Assembly: GCA_015486505.1 (NCBI GenBank)
Contig: WFRP01000078.1
Coordinates: forward strand, 1-26,108
DNA length: 26,108 nucleotides
From: Pseudomonadota bacterium
Lineage (GTDB): Bacteria; Desulfobacterota; Anaeroferrophillalia; Anaeroferrophillales; Tharpellaceae
Direction: 5' to 3'
Shown here one piece after another: positions 13,788 through 21,344 of the stretch. Position 1 is the stretch's first letter, and each line of letters begins with the position of its first letter. The translations under genes and the position numbers were made by a program. The notes below the pieces were generated by a model. It was given only the letters and a program-made list of their open reading frames with translations. It was not told the origin of the DNA and searched no databases.

Positions 13788-13816
13788 CTTATATAATTTT
13801 ACAAAAAAACTGTCAA
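13788..13816 (-). promoter_or_regulatory. Strong sigma-70 promoter of the arsR-fmdB operon
   Basis: On the minus strand TTGACA (13811-13816), 17-bp spacer, TATAAG (13788-13793): a near-consensus promoter about 96 bp upstream of the arsR-like TTG start. The leader contains an AGATATCT palindrome near 13775, a possible operator half-pair, but I cannot define the operator. Confidence 0.78.
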
Positions 13817-13865
13817 ATGATTTGTCTCCGCGTCCGGGCACTGATCCGGCATTACGGAAATCCCC

Positions 13866-13895
13866 TTGTGTTAAAATATATAAACGTGTTATAAT
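13866..13895 (+). promoter_or_regulatory. Candidate promoter of the FapA-like gene
   Basis: A perfect -10 TATAAT (13890-13895) preceded by a poor -35 TTGTGT (13866-13871) with an 18-bp spacer. It lies 59 bp upstream of the ATG at 13955 and is divergent from the arsR promoter, so one regulator could affect both. Confidence 0.5.
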
Positions 13896-13954
13896 TTCTG
13901 CTTGCACAAATGAGCCCAACTTCAACCAGCAAAGATTTTTATTAAAAACCGCCG

Positions 13955-15742
13955 ATGCCGACCATAGCGACCCCGAACATTGAGCTTTTAGAACTGATGC
14001 TGCACCTGGATAAACGTCAGGGGCTTGAGTACGCTTTCATATCTATCCGGCCCAACACCAGGATTTTAAGCCCTGAAGACCCCGCGGTCCTGCGCTCAAT
14101 TCTCGAAACCATCAAAGACAAAATCAGAGAGCATAAGATTCGGCACGGCCTCCGCAAAAGCAACGCCATCGTCGGCAGTGTCAAAGAATATCTCAAGGCC
14201 TACCCCAAGATTCAGCGCGAAAAAACTTTCTTTACTTTTCCCTTGGCCGGCCCGACCCCGCCGCAAAAGGGTGATGACGGCTCCATCGAGGAACTTATTG
14301 ACCTTAAACTGAAACCCGGCAAAATCACTAATGAAAAAACCGGTCAGATCGACTACCACGATTTAGGTTTCAGCGATACCCTGATTCACGAAGGCAAGCC
14401 CCTGATTATCATAACCCATGCCACTCCCGGAGTTGACGGAATCGATATCTTCCAGCAACCGATCAAGGCCGAGCCCGGGAAGGCGGTTAAAATTCCGCTC
14501 TACGATAAAAGAACAATCTACCCTGAAGAGGTTCAGGAAACCGGCCAAACCATACTGAAAGCCCGCATAACCGGGTTCCTGTATAAGGATTTCGACCGCG
14601 GCTACTTCATCGACAAAGACGTTCTCGCCGACAAGGTTGATTTTACAACCGGCAATATTGAGATTCGGGATTTTGCGCAAATCGACGCCTCAATCAAGGT
14701 TTCCGGAGATAAAAACATCCTGCACAACTCGGTCAAACCGGGCTTTAGCCTTAAAGCCAAAGAAATTTTCGTTGACGGCAATGTCGGCCGGGATGCAACT
14801 ATCGAAGGTGATACCATCAAAATCAGCGGCATCGTCAGTGCCAACGCCCGGATTATCGGCCACGACATTGAAATCGGCAAGGTCATCGGAGCTCACGTTA
14901 CCGGCAGCAAAATTAAAATCGGCTCGGTTTTACAAAATGCCACGATAACCGGTGACGATATCTTCATCAAAACCTCGATGTCCTCACAGATTTTCGGCAA
15001 TGAAGTTTTCATCAGCGAGGAACTCCGTTCGGGTACCGTCACCGCCGCCGTTTTTATCTTCTGCCGTAAAGCCACCGGCACCAGCCATTCAACTCTGAGC
15101 ATCGATCCTTTTGCCCTCCCCGGCTTCAGGCAAAAACTTGAGGTCCAGCAAGCCCTGGCTGAAAAACAGGAGAAACTCTACCGGAAACGCAACCTTGTTT
15201 TTGAAAAAGAACAAAACAAACACAACCGCCGCTTTCAGTCGTATATCGATAATTTCTATCTCCATATTGAAAATGAGAAAAAAACCATTCTAAGCAAAGC
15301 CCAGAAAAGCGCGATTGAACAACTCTTGACGCACGGTAAAATTGGTGAAATAAGTCAAAAGCTGAACTTCAAAATCGACCCGGACACCAGAACGCTGCTC
15401 AACAATTATGCTGACAGCCTGACCCGGCTCCGGGTTTTATTTGCTGAAGTTGCAGAATTAAATCAGGCCTATATAAAAGAGAAAAACCTGCTTGAGGAAA
15501 TGGAGGAAGCCTATACCAGGGGGCTTATTCTGATTACCGATGAAAGCTCCGGCGAGATTAAAATCTGCTATCGCGATACCTGTCTGGCCCCGATCGTTTT
15601 CAACCGGAACCTGCTTTTCTGCTTTGATAAAAAGCGTAAGAAAATATTCCCCCTGAAAAAATTCGGCGCCGTCACCCATCAACGACTCTTCACCCAACTC
15701 TCCAGCCGGGCCCTGGCCACGGTCAACAACTTCACCTCTTAG
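13955..15742 (+). CDS. FapA/DUF342 family protein
   Basis: A 595-residue cytosolic protein with the DUF342/FapA architecture. The N-terminal region (about 1-240) includes FTFPLAGPTPPQKGDDGSIE and a GKPLI-type strand typical of the family. A right-handed beta-helix follows at about 245-370, with short repeated strands such as ILHNSV, VDGNVGRDATIEG and IKIGSVLQNATITG. A long coiled coil runs about 385-520, then a small C-terminal domain. FapA-type proteins are widespread but not assigned a reaction; the beta-helix resembles cell-shape bactofilin-like folds, a structural analogy only. No Shine-Dalgarno precedes the ATG; an in-frame stop at 13943-13945 excludes a longer version. Its stop overlaps the AGGAGG that serves the small ORF before murJ. 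Confidence 0.87.
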   Translation: MPTIATPNIELLELMLHLDKRQGLEYAFISIRPNTRILSPEDPAVLRSILETIKDKIREHKIRHGLRKSNAIVGSVKEYLKAYPKIQREKTFFTFPLAGPTPPQKGDDGSIEELIDLKLKPGKITNEKTGQIDYHDLGFSDTLIHEGKPLIIITHATPGVDGIDIFQQPIKAEPGKAVKIPLYDKRTIYPEEVQETGQTILKARITGFLYKDFDRGYFIDKDVLADKVDFTTGNIEIRDFAQIDASIKVSGDKNILHNSVKPGFSLKAKEIFVDGNVGRDATIEGDTIKISGIVSANARIIGHDIEIGKVIGAHVTGSKIKIGSVLQNATITGDDIFIKTSMSSQIFGNEVFISEELRSGTVTAAVFIFCRKATGTSHSTLSIDPFALPGFRQKLEVQQALAEKQEKLYRKRNLVFEKEQNKHNRRFQSYIDNFYLHIENEKKTILSKAQKSAIEQLLTHGKIGEISQKLNFKIDPDTRTLLNNYADSLTRLRVLFAEVAELNQAYIKEKNLLEEMEEAYTRGLILITDESSGEIKICYRDTCLAPIVFNRNLLFCFDKKRKKIFPLKKFGAVTHQRLFTQLSSRALATVNNFTS

Positions 15743-15757
15743 GAGGTATAGCCGAAA

Positions 15758-15805
15758 ATGACTGAGCCCTCCTCAAATCGCAATTTCAGGTCAACGCGAA
15801 AATAA
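15758..15805 (+). CDS. 15-codon leader ORF overlapping the murJ start
   Basis: A tiny frame encoding MTEPSSNRNFRSTRK begins at ATG 15758-15760, 11 bp after a perfect AGGAGG (15741-15746). Its stop TAA (15803-15805) shares an A with the murJ ATG (15805-15807), forming TAATG. murJ has no good Shine-Dalgarno of its own (only an AGG about 15 bp upstream), so ribosomes finishing this peptide could restart at murJ. That suggests translational coupling rather than a functional peptide. It could also be a chance frame created by the strong AGGAGG at the end of the upstream gene. Confidence 0.45.
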   Translation: MTEPSSNRNFRSTRK

Positions 15806-17394
15806 TGACCCCGCCCAAAAGCAGCCTGATAAAAAATGCCGGGATCATCGGCCTGGCGACCCTTTTAAGCCGGATTCTGGGTTTTGTCCGGGATATGGTT
15901 ACGGCCAACTATCTCGGCACTTCAATCTATGCCGATGCCTTTTTTGTCGCTTTCCGCATCCCCAACCTGCTGCGCCGGCTTTTCGGCGAGGGCTCTTTGA
16001 CCGCCGCCTTTGTCCCGGTTTTTTCCAGCTATCTCGCCGCCGACAAGCGCCGCGAAGCTAAGGAAATCGCCCAGACCGCGATGACGCTGACCGCAATCTG
16101 CCTGACGCTGGTCACCATCTGCGGTATCATCTTTTCGCCGTTTATCATTTCCGTCATCGCCCCGGGTTTCAGCGCCACACCGGAAAAGTATGAACTTGCG
16201 GTTTTCCTCAACCGGATTATGTTTCCCTACATTCTCCTTATCAGCCTGGTCGCTCTGGCTATGGGCATATTGAATGCCGACAACCATTTTTTGACCCCGG
16301 CCCTGGCACCGGTACTGCTTAATATCTGCATGATTGCCGCCGTTCTGGGCCTGACTCCGTTTTTAGACAATGCCGCGCAGGCTCTGGCGATCGGGGTTAT
16401 CTGCGGCGGTATGGCCCAGTTGTTCCTGCAACTTCCGGTCTTAAAAAAACACGGCTTTCCCTGGCGGTTGCGCTTTAACTTCCGTCATCCCGCCATCAAA
16501 CGGGTACTTTTCCTGATGGGGCCCTCACTACTCGGCCTGGCCATCACCCAGATCACCATCTTCTGCAACACCCTGCTCGCTTCCTATCTGGCTGACGGCA
16601 GCATCTCCTATCTCTATTTCGCCGACCGCCTGATTCAATTCCCCCTGGGAATTTTCGCGGTGGCTCTGGGAACCGCGACCCTGCCGGCATTGAGTCGTTC
16701 TGCGGCAAAAAGGGATTGGCAGGAATACTCAAGCACCTTTTCACTCGCGTTGCGCCTGCTTATATTTATTACGATACCGGCCATGGCCGGTCTGATTTTA
16801 CTGAGCAAACCGATTGTTTTCCTGCTTTTTGAACACGGCCGTTTCGGGGCTCATTCCACAACCATGGTCGCCCGGACAATCATCGCCTATGCCACCGGCC
16901 TCTGGGCCTATGCCGGGTTGAGAATAATCGTTCCCGCGTTTTATTCTCTGCAGGACACCAAAACTCCGGTCAAAACCGGGGCCGTCGCCCTGGTTGTCAA
17001 CCTGATTTCAGCCTTCGTTCTGATGCACTTCTACCAGCATATCGGCCTGGCGCTGGCCACTGCCGTTTCCAGCGCCGTCAATTGCCTTTTGCTCTTAAGC
17101 CTTCTCCGCCGCCGCCTCGGTAATGAAATCAAAATAACCGGCCTCTCCCAAGCCTTCAGCCGGACTTTTTTCGCCACGGCGGTTATGGCTCTGGCGATTA
17201 TCGGGCTTGACCAAATCGCTCTGACCGCGCCCGGCTACATTTCCCATTGCCGGGACTTACTGCGGCTTATCCTTAAACTTACAACCGCTTTATCTGTCTA
17301 TTTTATCTCCAGCCGCCTTGCAGGCAGTCCCGAATTAAAAGAACTGCAAAAATTAATCACCCGGCGGCGCCAGCGTCAAACCGGCAACGGTTAA
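15805..17394 (+). CDS. murJ: Lipid II flippase MurJ (MviN family)
   Basis: A 529-residue polytopic membrane protein of the MOP exporter superfamily that moves lipid II across the inner membrane for peptidoglycan synthesis. It opens with IIGLATLLSRILGFVRDMVTANYLG, has the RRLFGEGSLTAAFVPVF motif and the YFADRLIQFPLGIFAVALGTATLPALSR block characteristic of MurJ, and about 14 hydrophobic segments fit its length. The start at 15805 overlaps the stop of a 15-codon upstream ORF. Downstream, 16 bp after the stop, a family B doublet separates it from mltG. Conserved murJ arginines lie in the first and later helices (RILGFVRD), as expected. Confidence 0.95.
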   Translation: MTPPKSSLIKNAGIIGLATLLSRILGFVRDMVTANYLGTSIYADAFFVAFRIPNLLRRLFGEGSLTAAFVPVFSSYLAADKRREAKEIAQTAMTLTAICLTLVTICGIIFSPFIISVIAPGFSATPEKYELAVFLNRIMFPYILLISLVALAMGILNADNHFLTPALAPVLLNICMIAAVLGLTPFLDNAAQALAIGVICGGMAQLFLQLPVLKKHGFPWRLRFNFRHPAIKRVLFLMGPSLLGLAITQITIFCNTLLASYLADGSISYLYFADRLIQFPLGIFAVALGTATLPALSRSAAKRDWQEYSSTFSLALRLLIFITIPAMAGLILLSKPIVFLLFEHGRFGAHSTTMVARTIIAYATGLWAYAGLRIIVPAFYSLQDTKTPVKTGAVALVVNLISAFVLMHFYQHIGLALATAVSSAVNCLLLLSLLRRRLGNEIKITGLSQAFSRTFFATAVMALAIIGLDQIALTAPGYISHCRDLLRLILKLTTALSVYFISSRLAGSPELKELQKLITRRRQRQTGNG

Positions 17395-17410
17395 CCCGAA
17401 AAAATCATCT

Positions 17411-17567
17411 AATGCGGGAACAGATCCCGCAACCCAAACAGGGCCTTGCGACCCGCACCCAGGGGCAATCCGCTGGTCGCAAATAAGTACTCTTATCAGA
17501 ACATTTTCTTGTTTTTACAGTTGAAAAAAGCTGTCGAAAAAAACAAGAAAATAACCTGTAAGGCACT
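17411..17567 (+). repeat. Family B structured repeat, unit 1 of the murJ-mltG doublet
   Basis: A 157-bp unit starting 16 bp after the murJ stop. Hairpins: TGCGGGA-ACAGA-TCCCGCA (17413-17431), ATAAG-TACT-CTTAT (17483-17496), and the large stem ATTTTCTTGTTTTTACAG against CTGTCGAAAAAAACAAGAAAAT. Followed without gap by the next unit. Confidence 0.88.
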
Positions 17568-17725
17568 AATGCGGGAACAACTCCCGCAACCCAAACAGGG
17601 CCTTGCGGCCCGCACCCAGGGGCACTTCCGCTGGTCGCAAATAAGTACTCTTATCAGAACATTTTCTTGTTTTTACAGTTGAAAAAAGCTGTCGAAAAAA
17701 ACAAGAAAATAACCTGTAAGGCACT
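17568..17725 (+). repeat. Family B structured repeat, unit 2 of the murJ-mltG doublet
   Basis: A 158-bp unit almost identical to the one before; the differences include ACAAC for ACAGA in the first loop and CACTTCC for CAATCC in the inner segment. It ends 11 bp before the mltG ATG, so any mltG leader transcript would start in or cross the doublet. Confidence 0.88.
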
Positions 17726-17736
17726 AATCAGCCACT

Positions 17737-18735
17737 ATGAAACCTGCAAAATTAATTCTGATATTTCTGCTGACATTAAGTTTAAGCCTGCTCGCCCTGT
17801 CGGGCCTTGACCTTCTCTGGTTTGCCCATCACGGCAACCGGCAGCCTGAAACGGTAATCACAATCAAACCGGGCAGCTCTTTAAAGAAAATCACCCGGAT
17901 TCTCGCCGAACATAACCTTATCGGCTCCCAACTGCGTTTCAAAATTCTCAACCGGGTTTTACAAAGTTCCGCCGCCTTAAAAGCCGGCGAATACGAAATC
18001 GCGGCCGACGCCACCCCCCTGGCCATTATCGCAACCCTGCGGCAGGGCAAAAGCCTGCAGCATAAAATCAGTTTCCCCGAGGGTTTCACCCTGAAACAGA
18101 TTGAAAATCGACTCGTCGCCGCCCGGGTCTGCACGGCGGCAGAATTTGAAAAAATCACCACCGCCGCGCCCGAACTTAAAAAATGGCAGATTCCGAGCGC
18201 TAATCTCGAAGGCTACCTTTTCCCCAGCACTTATTGTTACGATCGCAACACCTCCTGCCGGGAGCTGGTCACGCAGATGCTTGACACCGGGCGGCAGAAG
18301 TTTACGGCGCTGAAAGCCGCCGCGCCGACAACTAATTTCAACCGCCATCAAATTTTGACTCTGGCCTCAATAATCCAGAAAGAGGCCGGCAACCTTGAGG
18401 AGATGCCGCTGATCGCAGCGGTATTCTACAATCGCCTGCGCCGCCATCAGCGCCTGGCCAGCGATCCGACCACAATCTATGGTCTCGGCGAAAGTTTTGA
18501 CGGCAATCTGCACCGGCGCGATCTGAAAAACCCCTCGCCCTATAATACCTATCGCCACAAAGGCCTGCCGCCGGGTCCGATCTGCAGCCCCGGCGCAAGC
18601 GCCATCAAGGCCGCCTTAAACCCGGCCGTAAGCGACTATCTCTTCTTTGTCTCCCGCAACAACGGCAGCCACCAGTTCTCAAAAACCTATGCCGAACATC
18701 AACAGGCGGTAAAAAAATATCAGCTCGGGAAATAA
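17737..18735 (+). CDS. mltG: Endolytic murein transglycosylase MltG
   Basis: A 332-residue inner-membrane-anchored lytic transglycosylase (YceG family) that cuts nascent glycan strands and sets their length. An N-terminal hydrophobic anchor covers about 5-28. A LysM-like region follows (LKAGEYEI at 81-88). The catalytic core has LEGYLFPSTY at 157-166, the catalytic Glu216 in ASIIQKEAGN, VFYNRLRRHQRLASDPTTIYG, and the SPYNTYRHKGLPPGPICSPG signature near the C-terminus. Length is normal. Its Shine-Dalgarno is poor, and the last family B unit ends just 11 bp before the ATG. Its proximity to murJ suggests a shared peptidoglycan role. Confidence 0.95.
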   Translation: MKPAKLILIFLLTLSLSLLALSGLDLLWFAHHGNRQPETVITIKPGSSLKKITRILAEHNLIGSQLRFKILNRVLQSSAALKAGEYEIAADATPLAIIATLRQGKSLQHKISFPEGFTLKQIENRLVAARVCTAAEFEKITTAAPELKKWQIPSANLEGYLFPSTYCYDRNTSCRELVTQMLDTGRQKFTALKAAAPTTNFNRHQILTLASIIQKEAGNLEEMPLIAAVFYNRLRRHQRLASDPTTIYGLGESFDGNLHRRDLKNPSPYNTYRHKGLPPGPICSPGASAIKAALNPAVSDYLFFVSRNNGSHQFSKTYAEHQQAVKKYQLGK

Positions 18736-18781
18736 ATATTCAACAACCACCAGTTAACTGAATATTCAGCAATCAATTTAG

Positions 18782-18809
18782 TTGACGAAAACCGGATAAC
18801 GGTTATAAT
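18782..18809 (+). promoter_or_regulatory. Promoter of galT-glgA with an internal inverted repeat
   Basis: TTGACG (18782-18787), 16-bp spacer, perfect TATAAT (18804-18809), 58 bp before the galT ATG. The spacer carries AACCG-GATAA-CGGTT (18790-18804), a perfect inverted repeat that looks like a repressor operator. A second short inverted repeat (AATATTCA at 18735-18742 with TGAATATT at 18759-18766) lies just upstream, at the mltG 3' end. Confidence 0.75.
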
Positions 18810-18867
18810 GGCGGATAGATTTAAACATTCAACCATAACCAACCATAAACCTGAAAGGGCATAGCTT

Positions 18868-19869
18868 ATGTCTGAATTACGCAAAGATCCGATTATTGAC
18901 CGCTGGGTCATCATCTCGCGGGAACGCGGCAAAAGGCCCTCTGAATTCAGTAGTTTAAAACAGGAAAAAAGAAGCGGCTTCTGCCCTTTCTGCGTCGGCA
19001 ATGAAGACGTTGTCCCGCCGGAGATTCTCGCCTATCGCCAGCCCGGCAGCCAGGCCAATGATGCTGACTGGCGGCTCCGGGTGGTTCCCAACAAATTTCC
19101 CGCCCTCCATATTGAAGGCGATCTGATTCGCCGGGGTGATGGGGTTTATGATATGATGAACGGCATCGGCGCCCATGAGATCGTCATTGAAAGCCCCGAC
19201 CATCAGGCAACTCTGGCAAACATGCCGATGGCTGCGATTGAAGATGTGCTTTGGGCTTTCCGGGATCGTATCCGCGACCTGGCCGGCGATAAACGTTTCC
19301 GTTATGTCATGGTTTTCAAAAATCACGGCCGCGCCGCCGGCGCCACCCTTGAGCACTCCCACTCCCAGATTATCGCCCTGCCGATTGTGCCGAAACTGGT
19401 TAAAGAAGAGGTTGATGCCGCCAAAAAATATTACGATTACAAGGAGCGCTGTGCTTTTTGCGACATCATTCAGCAGGAGATCAATCAGGGTGTCCGTATG
19501 GTCAGTGAAAATCATGAGTTTGTCGCGATCTGTCCCTACGCCCCGCGTTTTCCTTTTGAGACCTGGATTCTGCCGAAACAGCACAGCCACGATTATCAGG
19601 AGATCAGCAAGGAGATGATTGAAGGGCTGGCCCTGATTCTCTCCGACACGCTTAAACGGACAAACCGGGTCCTTGATACACCGCCGTTTAATTTCGTTCT
19701 CCACACGGCCCCGGTCAATCACCATGATGCCGGCAACCATTTTCACTGGCATATCGAGATCATTCCCAAATTAACCCGGGTCGCGGGCTTTGAATGGGGA
19801 ACCGGCTTCTACATCAACCCGACCCCGCCGGAGGAATCGGCCAAATTCCTCCGTGACGCCAAAATCTGA
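18868..19869 (+). CDS. galT: Galactose-1-phosphate uridylyltransferase family enzyme
   Basis: A 333-residue enzyme of the GalT branch of the HIT superfamily, transferring UMP between hexose-1-phosphates in the Leloir pathway. The zinc-binding Cys39 and Cys42 are in FCPFCVGNE. The active-site motif is EHSHSQ (HSHSQ at 163-167), with His165 as the nucleophile candidate; it replaces the HPH form of the E. coli enzyme, as in other bacterial and archaeal members. A C-terminal HIT-like strand NHFHWHIEIIPK is present. AAGG precedes the ATG. glgA follows by 6 bp, so the pair forms an operon; in this pairing the enzyme may serve glycogen-linked sugar nucleotides, an inference. A GalT versus broader nucleotidyltransferase specificity cannot be decided here. 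Confidence 0.9.
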   Translation: MSELRKDPIIDRWVIISRERGKRPSEFSSLKQEKRSGFCPFCVGNEDVVPPEILAYRQPGSQANDADWRLRVVPNKFPALHIEGDLIRRGDGVYDMMNGIGAHEIVIESPDHQATLANMPMAAIEDVLWAFRDRIRDLAGDKRFRYVMVFKNHGRAAGATLEHSHSQIIALPIVPKLVKEEVDAAKKYYDYKERCAFCDIIQQEINQGVRMVSENHEFVAICPYAPRFPFETWILPKQHSHDYQEISKEMIEGLALILSDTLKRTNRVLDTPPFNFVLHTAPVNHHDAGNHFHWHIEIIPKLTRVAGFEWGTGFYINPTPPEESAKFLRDAKI

Positions 19870-19875
19870 TCTATT

Positions 19876-21330
19876 ATGAATATCCTTTTCGCCGTATCCG
19901 AAGCTGAACCTTTCGCCAAAACCGGCGGCCTCGCCGATGTTGCCGGGGCCCTGCCCCGGGCTCTGGCCGCGGCGGGAGATAAAGTTCATCTTTTCCTCCC
20001 GCTCTATCGTGAGATCAAGGGAAAATACAAAAACTTCACTCCGGAAGCCGAAGTTTTCATTCCCGTCGGCGACCGCCGGCTCTCCGGCGCCATCGTCGGT
20101 TTAGGCTCGCCGCCGGCCGGCCAACACCCCAACCTTAAAATCCGCTTTATAGTTCAGGATGAGCTTTTTGACCGGCCGGAAATCTACGGCCCGCCCGGAA
20201 GTGAATACCCGGACAACGGTATCCGTTTCATTTTCTTCTGCCGGGCGGTGCTCGATGCCGTCAACCTGCTTAACCTCGACATCGACGTCTACCACAGTCA
20301 CGACTGGCAGACCGGCCTGATTCCGGTTTACCTGAAAACCCTCTATAAAAAACCGCCACACTATCAGGGCGGCTCTCTGTTTACGATTCACAATCTCGGC
20401 TATCAGGGCATTCAGGATAAAAGCCTGATGCCGCTTACCGGACTTAACTGGGAGGAATTCACATTTCAACGCCTCGAATTTTTCGATCAACTCAACCTGT
20501 TGAAAGGCGGGCTGGTTTACGCCGACAAACTCAATACCGTCAGTCAGGCCTACAGCCGGGAAATCCTCAAACCGGAATTCGGTTTCGGCCTCGAAAAGGT
20601 TTTACAGGAACGGCGCGATGATCTTTATGGTATCTTAAACGGAGTCGATTACAGTGAATGGGATCCGGCCCGCGACCCCTATATCGACAACCATTTTCAA
20701 CTCGGCCGTATGGCCGGAAAAAAAGTGTGCAAGAAAAAACTCAGCACAGCGTTTGGCCTCTCATATTCCGCTAATCTAGCGCTGATCGGTATGGTCTCAC
20801 GCCTGGTCACTCAGAAGGGTTTTGACCTGATCCTGGCGCTCCTGGAAAGGGTTAACGAATTTGCGGCAAAATTTGTCTTCCTCGGTACCGGAGATGAAAA
20901 AATTGAGACGCAACTCGCGAAACTGGCCGGCCGCTATCCGGAAAAGATCGCGTTCATCCGCGGCTACGATAATCGTTTAGCCCATCTTCTCGAAGCCGGA
21001 GCCGATATTTTTCTAATGCCTTCGCGCTATGAGCCCTGCGGCCTGAACCAGATGTACAGCCTGCGCTACGGCACCGTGCCTTTAGTCCGGGCCACCGGCG
21101 GCCTTGATGACAGTATCAGCCATTTTAACCCGCAAACCGGCCGCGGCAACGGCTTCAAATTTTCCGTCTACAGCCAATCGGCCTTACAAAAAACTTTGGT
21201 TGAAACCTTGGAAATCTACCAGAAACCCCGACTCTGGCACAAACTCCGGGCCAACTGTATGCGCTGCGATTTCTCCTGGAAGCAAAGCGCGAAAAAATAT
21301 CAGGAGCTGTACAAGAAAGTTTGTAAATAA
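19876..21330 (+). CDS. glgA: Glycogen synthase (ADP-glucose, GT5)
   Basis: A 484-residue family GT5 glucosyltransferase that extends alpha-1,4-glucan from ADP-glucose. The donor loop KTGGLADVAGALPRAL is at 15-30, HSHDWQTGLIPVYLK lies near 136-150, and the catalytic C-terminal motif is RYEPCGLNQMYSLRYG with the following VRATGGLDDSI block around residues 383-410. Length is typical for bacterial GlgA. The start ATG lies 6 bp after the galT stop without a strong Shine-Dalgarno, so translation is likely coupled. No other glg genes (glgB, glgC, glgP) are in the window. Confidence 0.96.
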   Translation: MNILFAVSEAEPFAKTGGLADVAGALPRALAAAGDKVHLFLPLYREIKGKYKNFTPEAEVFIPVGDRRLSGAIVGLGSPPAGQHPNLKIRFIVQDELFDRPEIYGPPGSEYPDNGIRFIFFCRAVLDAVNLLNLDIDVYHSHDWQTGLIPVYLKTLYKKPPHYQGGSLFTIHNLGYQGIQDKSLMPLTGLNWEEFTFQRLEFFDQLNLLKGGLVYADKLNTVSQAYSREILKPEFGFGLEKVLQERRDDLYGILNGVDYSEWDPARDPYIDNHFQLGRMAGKKVCKKKLSTAFGLSYSANLALIGMVSRLVTQKGFDLILALLERVNEFAAKFVFLGTGDEKIETQLAKLAGRYPEKIAFIRGYDNRLAHLLEAGADIFLMPSRYEPCGLNQMYSLRYGTVPLVRATGGLDDSISHFNPQTGRGNGFKFSVYSQSALQKTLVETLEIYQKPRLWHKLRANCMRCDFSWKQSAKKYQELYKKVCK

Positions 21331-21344
21331 ATTTGAAGGCTGAA

